Assembly (NCBI RefSeq): GCF_963675165.1
Contig: NC_087389.1
Span: forward strand, 3,904,830-3,968,829
DNA: 64,000 bases
Direction: 5' to 3'
Source of the DNA: Halichondria panicea
Lineage: Eukaryota; Porifera; Demospongiae; Suberitida; Halichondriidae
The position numbers were made by a program, and so were the translations under genes. Shown here one piece after another: positions 21,214 through 34,200 of the stretch (position 1 is its first letter; the number at the start of each line of letters is the position of its first letter). The notes beneath the pieces were generated by a model, which searched no databases, was not told the DNA's origin, and worked only from the letters and a program-made list of their open reading frames with translations.

Positions 21214-24200
21214 ATGACCGAGATGGATGTAGATAGTTCAAAAGCTGTGGTTGATCTGACTCAAGGTAAGCAGCCATTTATTCGTCGATCACTCTTTATG
21301 TTTAATTTTTTTGGCAAATGTGCATTCAGTTTCAGTGACTTGATTAGTTTTGTTGCTGCATATAGCTAGTGTTATTATATTGGTTATTTCGTCTCAGTGA
21401 CCCTAGACGAGGGGATAAGCTCTGCTGTAGTGCCTTCTGCTGGTCTACTGGATGTACTTGAGAATGAGAAGTATTGTGATGTCACCTTTGTTGTTGATGG
21501 AGAAAAATTCAAAGCACATCGAGTGATCCTTGCCTCGCAGTGTGAATACTTTGACAGGTATCAATGTCACTGCCGGGCTATAAATATGACATGTAAAATG
21601 ACATGTAGGCCTATATGGATCTAGGTTTGCATACATCAACATTATAGAGGCTGCCTGTTTTTCAACCCAATGCATGTGTAATAATGTAATAATGGATGTT
21701 GTTTATGTTAGCACATTATTGTTACTTTTAGTAGAACACACACATAGACCTGGCAAGATCGAGCATGCCTCTTCAAGCATGCATCTTCAAGATCGAGCAT
21801 GCCTCTTCAAGATCCACCAAGACTCATCAGGACTAACCATAGAATGCAATTAGTGCAGGCATTAGTATATAAACTGGTTGTTAAATTGTGCATGGCAGTC
21901 TTGTGAATAACCAATATCATTTATCTACAACTATCAAGTGAACCTGTTCACACATGCATTTATATTCAATTTCTCTCTCTGGCACAGACTGCTGTATGGG
22001 CCCCTTAAGGAGGCGAAAACTGATCAGATAGCACTCCAAGACACTCCAGCGGCTGCATTTCAATACCTCCTCAGATATTTGTACACTGGGCAACTGGAAA
22101 CTATTGACATTCAGGTTAATAATTATTTTCATGCATAATTATAGACATGCCAAAACATGATTGCATGTATTCAATTGTCACTCAGCAGGTACAATGTTAA
22201 ATATTTACTCTGCATGCATGCATGCCACAACATGTACAAACTAGAGCACTAAAGTGCAAACCCTCGGCTGGTGACGTGACATGATTATGAAGAAACCAGA
22301 AAAGTGATATAATGCAGTGCATGTAGTGATGAATATCATGTATGACTGTCTAGCACAGCAACTCAGAAGCTAAACCAGACTGGAGACTGAACAGACTGAA
22401 ACATTTGAGAACAGGGTTTTATACGCACTGTGGACTAGGATCGCAGCAAAGAAGCCTGGAGTCTCATGCAGAGAAGTATAGCTCCTGATCCCAGAGTCAG
22501 GGACAAACCAGACACAATTCTAGCTTTCTATTGTATCCGACCCTTTTCCACAAACAATCTGTAATAGTGGTTTATGCAAATAATAGCCGTGTTTAGTAGT
22601 ACGCAAAAAGCTTCTTAGGTTTAGCTCGCCTTTTCTGCGAAACAAAGACTTCTTTGCAAAATCTGCCAAATTTTAAGCCTTAGTTTTAATGCAATACAAG
22701 TTTCCCTACGTACAAATTGTGATGCCTAAATCACCAGGTAAGCCAAACTGAGCGAGACACACACACGGACACACAAACAGACTGACAGACTACTTAACCG
22801 AGGCCGCCTACGCGCCTCAGGTTAATTAGTGTATTGACAATTTAGGTATATATTTTATAGCATGCCTTGCATGCACAGGGCATACTTACAAGCGTGATTC
22901 ATTACCATGTATTGTGCATGTATGTAAATGTATAGGCTGCATTGGACTTGCTGTGTCTGGCTGATCGCTACCAACTCAATGAGCTCAAGTCCTGTTTGGA
23001 GCAGAATCTCTCTCATCATTTGAGCATCAGTACTATCTTCCAGTTTCTCTTCTATGCCGAGGCTTACAACTGCAGCGACCTTCATCAGATATGTACCACC
23101 TATATCGAATGCAACACACATAGTGTTTTATGTAGTGAGGTCATTCTCAATTTGCCTTACAGTCACTTCAAATCGTTTGTCTCTCGCGATCAACTACTGG
23201 TAGATGAGATTGAAGTGTTTGACACAGTACAGAAATGGATTGCTCAAAACAATCCTGAGACGAGGGAGAGGGAGAAATTGCTGAAATGTATTCGGTTGTC
23301 GGAGATATCAGCCAGTCAGCTACAAGAGAAGGTTGCTTCCAGTGGCCTCTTTGACAAACCTGTTATCTCCAAGGCACTGGAGATTCAGAGCAGCGCTTCT
23401 GAGGTGACGGATGGTGATATGCCTCGTGGAAGAACTAGTGAGTATTGTGTTATAGTTACAATCCTAATAAAGCCAGATTAACTGTTAATATAACATTAAT
23501 TATCTTCATACAATCATGAATGTAACTCATACATTTTTTCTCTGAAATTGAGCATTTTATTTCGAGGGTGTAAACTTTCGCGGAATGACCGTTAGAAAGG
23601 TTTTTGCGGATTTAATTTTAGCGGAATAGCAGCATGCATGTAATATTATATTCGTGGGTATAAATGTTTGCGGCAGATGCTTGATCAGCAAAACCCACGA
23701 ACAATACGGTATATATACTTACCTTTTTGTTTTGTTTGTAGCCGATAGCAATCTGTTTGCTGATGCTGCCACCACAATCGAGAATTACGAGAACTTTAGT
23801 CTCAAAGTTCACCCTGACTTTTATGGTGAGGCTTTTCGAGGCAAACCCTCAGACTACAAGTTCTATATTCTCTCTCGAGCCTCACATAAAGTCTCTTCCA
23901 TCACCCTCATGCTTTGTGACGTGTTCCTTGTCAATAAACTCAAGTTTGAGGCCTACTCCGACTCGTGGAGAGAGGATGGAAATTTTGATGAAATAAAGGA
24001 GCCATTCTCGTACAAGATTGAAGTGTCAAAGGACTCGAATTCGTGGATGACGGTTATTGACCATTCCAACTGCAAGTGTTACTTCACTCAGCAACTTTAC
24101 TTTCCAAGGAAGGCAGTTCAGTAAGTCGTATAGAATGTGCCAGTTACCATGACATCCATGAGACCAATTTCTCTATAATTACATACTGTACCCTCCTGTA

Positions 24201-26432
24201 CACTATGTGCTTATAATTTCATAATTTATCACTGGATACTCCACATTAGGCACTCAGTTTATGTAACATACACCTGTACCTTTCTTAACCGACCCAAAAC
24301 ATGCATAGCCGAGTAATCTCACAATGCATGGTTTAATGCTCAGGTATATAAAGTTGACCATAATGAGGGCACATGACAACCTGCAAGTTAGGTTCCTCAG
24401 TTGCTCCTGCAGTTCCAGTGAGCAAGAACCACAGTTCCGGCACTCCAATGGAATTCTAGGTATAGTTATGGTCTTTCAACCATGTCAGTAATGCCATCAC
24501 TTTAACTAGCTCCTATACGTTAGGTCTGTGTAAATGAGTGCACAGCAGGCATGAAACCATAGGCCCTGTATGAAATCTAAAAGTTTTGGAGTAGCTAGGC
24601 CAACAGTTTGGTTCTTCCATTTTTAGGCAGCAGCTACTTTCACAGTTTAAATAGGGTACTGTTTAAATAATTATAGTGCACATTACTCTACTGCCCAAAG
24701 ACGGTGTGTTAAACACGCAGCATTTACAATAAGCTATCAATAACCATCCCTCTAGCTCTTTACGTATGACTTCCTTTTCTTTAGCTCCATTGACTCCGTT
24801 GACCCCAGCAGTCATTAATTTCATGACTGTAGTTCACAAAGGTGTCAGATGCTTTCTCACCCTACACCAACCCTACTCCATCTCTTCAATCACGTGAGTG
24901 GCATGCCCACTGTGATTGATGTATACAGGCTGGGCATGAGTGGCATGCCCACTGTGATTGATGTATACAGGCTAATAGAATTGGCATACCCACTGTGATT
25001 GATGTATATGTATACATTACAGGGCTAATAGAATTAGGCAGTGTATATAGTCCAAATTGATAGTGTACGTGTCCAAAAGTAGCCAAGAGCATTTCAGATG
25101 TAACACTAACTAGCCTGGGGTACATGTCTATAACTGCAATTTTGCTTGAGTGGCAGCTATTTTGGAACTTACTCTAAGATAAGATATGGCAAGATTGAAC
25201 ACATGCCTATACTTGGTTTTATCAGGAGTACTTAATTACTCCTGGCATGATATAAAATAGTAGATTTACATACGTTAGCTTTATGTGTTGTTGTGTTCCT
25301 AGGCTGAAGGTGTGTGGACTGGTGGGGTCGGCTCATGTGGTGGTCAGCGTCTCGCTTGTGAACAAATACAAACAGTACCAGGTTGTGGCCGACTTGAAGA
25401 ACTGCATTTTGAATGAGTAAGTTCACTGTTGCAACGGAATATTTTAACTAGTGGTGAATAGAATCCCGGGATTTCAGTATTGTGGTAGCAACTAAAATGC
25501 GCTCTCTGTACTGTCAAGTTATGATATCACCAAACAACATCGAAGATATACCTGTTACATGTAGTTGCATACTACACCACATTGATTTACTTTTACCGTT
25601 TATCTATTTTTGCAGGAGTGACTTGCAGATCACATTCCAGGAGAGAGTGGTGGCAATCATTACTGTCGATATCCTCGATTTTTCTGTGGAGGTAAGCTCT
25701 AATTAGTTGTACCAGATCATAATTTAATATGCGAATACATGCGTGCATGTTCGTACTGTTCTTTCACGTCAAGCTCTGAGTTAATGTACTGTGTCTAATA
25801 TGCTTGGTGCATATAATGTATATAGTTGGTGGATTGAAAGCTAGGTTAATCATAACATGGAGGTCACGTAACTGTGGTTAGGTTTTGGGGGAGTACTGAG
25901 AGAGGGGCCCCTGTGATTAGCATTGAGCACGTAAGTGTTGGGGCCCTCATTCAGCCCCACTAACATCGTAAGATGGCTTAACCCTTTATGAATGGGAGGG
26001 AGGTTGAAACGTAAAATGGCTTGTTGGAGGCTGAAGAATTCTTCAACAATTTGATTAGCTTAGTGTGCACAGTCATCCCCTATGTACAGTACATAGTAGA
26101 TGATTTGTTTGTTTTATTGACTCAGGGTCAACTTGTACCACTCTCGAAGGACACACCCATCAGTATTAAAAATATTGTCATTGGGCAAGCTATAGTTAGT
26201 TGAACAAATGACATTTTATTGTGACTTTCTTTAATTGTTGTGTTGTGTTGTGTTTGTCAGGCTAGTCTATAATCGTTGTCGCAATCATAATTATGTTTTT
26301 ATGCTATCCAAATTTAGTTCCATCATTATGCTGTTGTTGTTTTCACAGAAAATCAAGAAGCTTATACACACACATCTGTCTCTCGTACTGGATAGCCCTC
26401 GTACTCAATTCGTATCATCATTACAGCTTTGA
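21214..26432 (+). CDS. BTBD9: BTB/POZ domain-containing protein 9-like
   Basis: Ten exons, in frame, 572 aa (human BTBD9 612 aa): 21214-21265, 21398-21557, 21988-22114, 22936-23437, 23742-24120, 24344-24459, 24785-24893, 25303-25416, 25616-25691, 26349-26432. Domain order: BTB from about residue 35 (YCDVTFVVDGEKFKAHRVIL, then LLYGPLKEA, YLLRYLYTG), BACK helices (AALDLLCLADRYQLNELKSC, FDTVQKWI), then an F5/8 type C (discoidin)-like segment with IEVSKDSNSWMTVIDHSNC and QQLYFPRKAVQYIKL, matching the corresponding BTBD9 repeat. The C-terminal second repeat is much diverged, so orthology is likely but not certain. BTBD9 is thought to act as a CUL3 substrate adaptor. The last exon is chosen because it follows a good TTTCACAG acceptor and ends in a clean stop. 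Intron 3 holds a family A repeat. Confidence 0.85.
22238..22826 (+). repeat. Family A dispersed repeat, copy 4, in BTBD9-like intron 3
   Basis: Starts ACTAGAGCACTAAAGTGCAA and CCCTCGGCTGGTGACGTGAC, and ends CGAGGCCGCCTACGCGCCTC AGGTTAAT. Interior blocks match copies 1-3. Confidence 0.75.
24894..25030. repeat. Short tandem repeat overlapping a BTBD9-like splice donor
   Basis: Three imperfect tandem units of about 44-50 bp, each with GGCATGCCCACTGTGATTGA TGTATACAGGCT or a close variant. The first unit begins within the exon 7 donor (CAC|GTGAGTGGCATG). Confidence 0.8.
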
Positions 26433-27609
26433 AATTTGCAGTAGTCATGCAGCTATCCCGATACTAAGTCTAGTTGTTTGATGCAAATGTACTGTAAGCC
26501 ACATACGATGCCTATAGATATACATGTATAGATATATAGCAGCTTTCATTATAATGATATTAATCAGGAAAACAGCATATCACGCTCCCCTGTCTGACAC
26601 ACTTTGCTATGGTATAGGGCTTTTACTGGTTGCTCGGCTGTGCCCACTACCTCATTTCTACCTGATTCCATCATTATTCTGTCAGGTGGTGTAATAGCAA
26701 TTTTTAATACCGTATTACTAGAATATTTTGTGGGAGAAAACCTCTACGAATGAGCCAATCAGCAGAAAATTTGACCCTTTGCTATCCGTAACTATTGCGT
26801 TTGGCAAGGATCGCGTGTATTTATATACTAGTAATAATTTAGATTTTATTATTAAATACCCTCACTGAATTTAATAGCAATCATGGAAACTGATAATCAT
26901 AAACATGTTTCAATTAATTATCACATTCAGAGAGTGAATGGTAAACTGTCATTCCAAATAATGGAAAGCATGATCATCACATGCATCTATAAGCCACTTC
27001 ATGTCAATTACTATATAACTGTTACTATACTCTCTGCAATTAGAACTACAAACATCTGTCGATGGCTGCATCTAATTTCTAAACACACTGCATGGTAGCT
27101 TTATTGGAGACTCATTCCTGAAGTGAGTTATACATTTGATACTATAATATTATGTATTCAGTGCATGCACTCAGACTGTGCAAAATTGTATATATATGTA
27201 CTGAAGTATTACAGGGGGATACAAGTAATCTATGAGGATCATTACAAGTTGCACAATTTAGGGCAGCAGAAATGCATGGATATAGTCAGACATTACTGAA
27301 ACATTTTCTCAGTATTTAGTGCGTATATATATACATTAGTAGGCTGCAGAGTATATACGTATAAGTTTGTACCCTGGTGTGCTCTGATACTATGGAGTAT
27401 CAATTGAAAACCTCCTGCATATACTCTATATATATGCATGCATGCATGCATGCTTTACATAAACTTTTTGGCTCTGCTGATAATAGCCTGCGTGCATGGT
27501 GAACTCCTCCAGAGGCTCGTTCTCCCGGAGATCTGACTATACTAGGAACTATAGGGTACATACAGTATTATGCTGTTCATGCACCCTGCAGGAATGTGCA
27601 TCTATGTAC
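26433..27609. other. Spacer between the BTBD9-like gene and the NLR locus
   Basis: AT-rich, with CATG and TATA-type simple sequence (GCATGCATGCATGCATGC near 27434). The last about 130 bp hold short frames such as GELLQRLVLPEI that may be a decayed piece of NACHT, but stops interrupt them. No intact NACHT P-loop was found anywhere in the window. Confidence 0.4.
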
Positions 27610-28236
27610 CTATATATACAACGGACATTCAGAAAAGTCTTTCAGGTGATTCCATTGAAGCACTTGACAACTTTGATTTCATTCCTGAGGAATTGCAGCA
27701 AACTTTCTGGCTCATATGCAAATTTGCCTACGAATACATGTCTAGAGATAAGATTTTCGGAGTCTGAATTGTCCTCCTTTTTCCCAGAAGCAATAAAATT
27801 GCGCGAAAATTTTTCCTGTTTTGGTCTGCTGCAGTTGGCACGCTCAATTCTATCCAGTGGCCATGGCTTGTCTTTTCACTTTGCTCACCTGACCATCCAG
27901 GAGTTCTTGGCTGCCCTCCATCTTGTAACTCTATCCAATGAAGAAAAAGCAGGTGTTCTTAATACTCATGCTAGAAGGGATCGGTTCTCCATGGTATGGA
28001 GGTTTGTTTTAGGTCTTGGAAGTAATAAGGAACAAGCCCATAAATACAGCAAGACTCTTATTCCTTTGGATGATTCTTTAGTTAATCACTTAACGTATGC
28101 AATCCGTGATGACGATATGTTATTGGCTCATTGTGCATTAGAGTCTAAAGATGACGTCATCAGTCAGAAAATAGCTGGTATGATCAATGGACAACTCTGA
28201 GTCAGTGTTTCTGACAACCCACATGATTATGTAGCT

Positions 28237-31200
28237 GTGTTACACGTACTTAATCATACATTAAGCTCCTCTAATCTAAATCTTAAGCTCAGAAAATGTG
28301 GTATAGGTCCAAAACAACTGAACCAGTTAGCTAACACTCTCGTTAGTTCCAGAAGCAGGCTGCAAGTTAAATCGTTGTACATAGACAACAGCAAGCTAAC
28401 TGACGAAAGTGTCACATATCTTTTAAGAAGGGCAGCAAATTCCTTTCAGTATGTAGAAACACTGTCATTTGAAGATGCAGGTATTAGTTGTTGGGTGCCT
28501 TCCACCCCTCTTAAACATCTCACTGACCTCGATGTATCCAACAATCCTCTCAATACAGAAAGCTATACTGAGTGACAACCTATCAAATCTAGAGGAGCTA
28601 AATCTGTCTAAAACTCTTACTGAAGACTCCGAAACAAATGGTACCCTACTTTCCACCCTCATTCCATCCATCATCTCACATTGTCTTCTCTTAAATAAGC
28701 TTGATCTATCAAAAAACATTCTTGCTTCGCATGGTGCATGTGTCTTGGGAGAATACTTTGTACCACTTACTACAAAAAGAAGGGAATTCAAACTTGATTT
28801 AAGCGACACAAGTATAGGCACTGAAGCAATGTTACTCTTCTCAAATAAAGTGGCTGAAATGCTGAAAAGCTTAGCTCCTTTTTTAGTCACAATATCAAGT
28901 GAATGTGATCTTATTCTTCAAAATAATCCACTTGGACACGATGGACTAAAAGCAATCTCTAGATTGCTAAGGAGTGAACTTTGCCCTGTTACAAAACTTA
29001 ATCTTGATGAAACGGACACGAGCAGTGACCACCTGCTTCAATCTTCTCAATGCAGTGGTCCAGGTGAAGAAGATAAAGTTGAAAGCAGCTCATTAACAGA
29101 ACTTAGAATGTGTAATAACAAGTTAGGTGGACACATTTATCTTGACTTTATGGTAACCACAGCAACAGAATATCTTTTCACCAACCTAGAGAAGCTGTAT
29201 TTAACTAACATTCTAATTGAAGATAACAGTAAAATTGGGGAAATCCTTAAACTATTGCTGATAACAATTGCATCTTATTGCCCCTGTTTGAATCATCTTG
29301 ATATCTCTGAAAATAATATTGGTGTACATATGTCGTCTGCACTTGGAGAAGCTTTCCCACTATTCATTTGCTCCCGAACACAAACAGTAGAGATTCATAT
29401 GGACAAATGCAATATCAATGATGAGGCAATGATTGCCTTTTCAGATCAAGTTTCTGCCAAAATGAAAGCTATACCTAAACAAGGATTCTCTGAATGCCAT
29501 CTTTATTTTGACGAGAATTCATTGGAGGGAAGTGAAGGCGTCTTAGCCATTCTTAAAATGCTCACAGTGTGCCCAATAACATATTTGGATATTTGCAACC
29601 TTGCACATCATGTAACTGAAACTCAGCTCCAACATGTCAGCCTTATAGCGAGTGATAATTATCCAAACACTGTTGTTGAAAGCAGTAATTTAACCAATCT
29701 GGATATGCGGAACACTAAAATCAGGGGATGTTGTCATATCAAGTGTTTAGAGATTGGAATAGTTAACAAGTATCTAACAAACCTTGAATGGTTGTGTTTA
29801 TCCAACACTCTAAGTGACAATGCTAAAGAAAATGGAGTACTACTATGTACATTACTGCCTGCTATTGCATCTCACTGCCCTTGTTTGGAAACATTGGATC
29901 TTTCTAAGAACAATCTTGGTGTGCCTGGAGCAGATGCACTAGGGGAAGCATTCCTTCAACTCGTTAGTGTTGGTGGAAAGTTGGACATTGACCTAAGTGA
30001 GGCTAGTTTTAATAGTGAGGCTGTGATCGCATTTATTGAGAAAGCAACCCACGCATCAGGCAATTTCACTGTTAGCAGGTCTCCTATCGCTGAGATTACA
30101 CTCACACTCAATGAAAATCCAATCGGATATAAAGGATTAGTATCTATCTTGAAAATGGTTTCAACCAGTGACTTCTCTTTTTCAGAACTAAGTATTCGTA
30201 ACATCACCGTACCTGACATTATGTCTCAGTCTAGTTCAATGCAAAGAGTAAGGGAAAATCAGATACAAATCAAATCAGATGTTATTCTCAGAGGTGGTAC
30301 ACTCTCAACACCAAGAGTTTATGATAGAGAGAGAGTATCGAACGTAGGCATACTGTGTATCAGATGTATGCGGAGAGTAACGTGACTTCCTGTATCTGTC
30401 ACAAGCTTGGAATTTGCACACTGACCAATCCAAGCGTGGGTGATGTAATCTATCAACCCATCCAAGTGTGGGTGATGTAATCTACTTTCTTGATAGATGA
30501 CATCACCCACACTTGGATTGGTCAGTGTGCAAATTCCAAGCTTGTGACAGATACAGGAAGTCACGTTACTCTCCGCATACATCTGATGTACAGTATGCCT
30601 ACGTTCGATACTCTCTCTCTATCATAAACTCTTGGTATAACTATAATAGGAAAAAAGAAAGAAAAAGCACAATGCCCATTAAATTCCTGGAGACATCATC
30701 AATGGCAGGGTATTTTTCTAGCCTGGAGAGCTTAGACTTATCCAACACTCTAAGTGACAATGCTGATGAAAACAAAGTACTACTATGTACACTACTACCT
30801 GCTATTGCATCTCACTGCCCTTGTTTGAAAACACTGGATCTGTCTCAAAATAATCTTGGTGTACCTGGAGCATGTGCACTAGGGGACACATTTCATCAAT
30901 TCATCAGTAGCAAAGAAAGTTTTGACATTAACCTAAGCGAAACTAGTCTTGACAGTGTTGCTGTAATGGTACTTACTGAGAAAATATTAGGCACTTTAAG
31001 TGTGAACATAGCCACTGAGGTTGAGCTAAAATTTGATGACAATCCTGTTGGGTATAATGGTCTGGTATCCATCTTCAAACTAGTTGCAACCAGAAACTGT
31101 GGGATTTCGCAATTAGAACTCTGCAGTCTGATTGAGCCTAACATAGTTACTTACAATAACATCCAGTTTTGTGCAGATGATCTTGCTGGTAGTAGGCAAC

Positions 31201-34200
31201 TTACAAAAATCAGTATGTACTCCTTTTCAGCTGAGGCTGGGCAGAGAGGGGAAATATACGTAAACTGCCTGGAGGCAGCAATAATAGCAGGTGCTCTACC
31301 TAATCTAGAGAAGTTGGATGTATCGAATTTTCTGGGCAATAGTAGATCTACTAATAAATCATTACTGACCAAACTTTTACCAGCCATTGCGTCCTACTGC
31401 CCATACTTGGAAGATCTGGATCTCTCTCGGAATAACTTGGGTACACCTGGAGCAACTGCATTAGGTGAAGCATTTTGGCTGCTTATTACTACCAGAAATC
31501 AATTGGACCTTGACTTACATAAATGTAATCTTGATAGTGAGGCTGTGACAGCATTCTCTGAGATAATAACCCACAAATTGTCGTCATTAAATACTTTTGT
31601 GTTGAGAAAGAGTATGAAATGTGATATAAATCTAAGTGAAAATCCAATTGGGCAGGAAGGCCTCGTAGCCATCTTCAATATTCTCACTTTAAAACACTGT
31701 CCAATTAGTAAACTCAGTCTGGACGATCTTGTTCTTGAATCGGGTTCTCAATACAGAAACGCCCAGCAAGTGAATCCAAGTGCAACTGACCTACTATTGC
31801 TTCATTCTTGTGTAGAAATTAACAAACTGAAAACTCTGAGTATGTCCAATGCCTGCATTGGTGGAGATTGCAATTGGCACATCAGATACTTGGAGAAAGC
31901 AATAAAAACGGGTGCTTTGGCCAATATGGAGGATCTTGACTTATCCAATAGTCTGACAAAGAATGCCCATGTAAATGCATCACTGTTGACTACACTGTTG
32001 CCAGCCATTGCTTCCTATTGCCCACATCTTATCGAGCTTAATTTGTCTCAAAACAAACTCTGTGTACCAGCAGCACAGGTGCTGGGAGAAATGTTACCAC
32101 TTTTTATCAGTGGCAGAAAGCAATTTGACCTTAATCTAAAAGAGTGTTTTCTTGATAGTGAGGCTGTGACAGCAATTACGAGAATATATGCTAGGCCTTA
32201 CATTTCCTCATCAAATACTTTTTGGATGCGGTCACAGTTCACTCTTTGCCTTAATGAGAATCCGATAGGACATAAAGGGTTACTAGCCATCTTTGCAAAC
32301 TGTTCGTTTACAAGATTAGAAGTCTGTTATCTCAAAACTGAATCTCACATTCAACAAGATGAGAATTTTTGTGTTGATAATTTGTATCAAAGTACATTAA
32401 AAACACTTGACATGGAAAACCATTGGACAAGCCATTGGACACGAAAAAGCAGAGCTAAAGGAGAACTACTGATAAAGTGCCTGAAAACAGCAGCAATTGC
32501 AGGTGTGTTGGTAAATTTGGAACGATTAGATTTACGCAAAACTGTACCAGATGCAAACAAAACACTTTTGACACCATTGCTAACTGCAATTGCCTCTTGT
32601 TGTCCTCACCTGAATAATCTTAATTTGTCTAACAATGAACTTGGTGTAGCTGGAGCACGTGCATTGGGAGAGACATTTCTGCTGCTTATCAATAGTAGGA
32701 AAAGATTCAACCTCGATTTAAGTGAAAACAATCTTGACAGTAAAGCAATGGCAGTGTTTTCTGAAAAGATGGCTGATACTATAACTTCACTACCAAAGTC
32801 AGTCTCAATGCTGAATGAATATGATCTTTGTCTTAATGAAAATCCATTTGGATACGAAGGATTTATTACAACATTTCAATTAAAAGATTGTCCAATTACA
32901 ACCCTGAAAATCAACAACACAATCGTCTGTCCTAATGGTGAAACAAAATGGAATTCAAAATCTGATTCTTTAAGATTTCGTTCTGAAATAATGCAAACTT
33001 GTGTGAGCAAATCTGCATTTGAAGGATACTAAATCAAGTAGAGGAGATCATATCAAAGCATTGGAAGCAGTGATAAATACAGGCATATTGCGCAACTTAC
33101 AGATACTAAATTTATCAAACAGCCTCTTAAATGGTGAACTATTGATCACACTCTTACCATTGATTGCTTGTAACTGTCCAGGCCTCAATGACCTTGATCT
33201 TTCTAAAAACAATATTGGTGTGCCAGGAGCAAGCGTTCTAGGAGAAGCTTTTCCACTACTAATTAATAGCAGAAATGTATTCCAGCTTGACTTGAGTGAA
33301 AACAACCTAGATAGTATGGCTATGACAGTGTTCACTGAGAAGGTTATTGCAATTAGTAAACTAAAATCTGTATCAATTTCACAATCCACCAAATGTGATA
33401 TTCACTTGTCATTAAACAAAAATCCACTCAGGTACGAAGATTTGCTAGGAATTTTTAGAATTCTTCAATTTGACTGTTGCAGAATTTCAAAACTAGAGAT
33501 TGAGGACACAGTCGTTAATGTACTATCAATTGATTTTGCGACTAGTCAACTGGAAAACACACAAAAATTCATGTCTAAATTGCAGAAACTTTGCATGAGC
33601 AAAAATACTGCCAGTAGTCGACTTCATCTAAACGCACTTTTTTCAATGTTACCAACAGGTATTTTCACAAATTTGGAGGAGCTAAACTTGGCTCAAACTC
33701 TTCTGAGCAATTGTGGTGAGCTACTAAGCATTCTTCTACCATCTCTCTCATCTCACTGCCCTCACCTTGTCGACCTTGATCTATCCGAAAATCACGTTGG
33801 AATTGATGGGGCTTGTGCATTGGGAGAAAACTTCCTTCTGCTCACAAGCAATAAGAAGCAGTTTCATCTAGACCTGAGTGAGTGTAGCATTGACAATGAA
33901 TGTATGATAGCATTTTCTGAACAAATGGCTGAGAAAATGTTTCGATCTACTGAGATTACATTATTCACCGAATGCCATCTTTGTCTTGATAAAAATCCAC
34001 TTGAATCTACAGGACTATGGGAAATAATGAAAGTTCTTAGCTACGAGAGTTGTCCAATCACCAGACTGGATCTCCGAAGAACTCAACGCACAACCACAAA
34101 TAGTGGCATTGATGAAATGTCTAATTTCAACACAGTCATGAGTAGTAGGTTGACTACGCTCCATCTAAATGACAACAGACTTAACGGAGACACTCATCTC

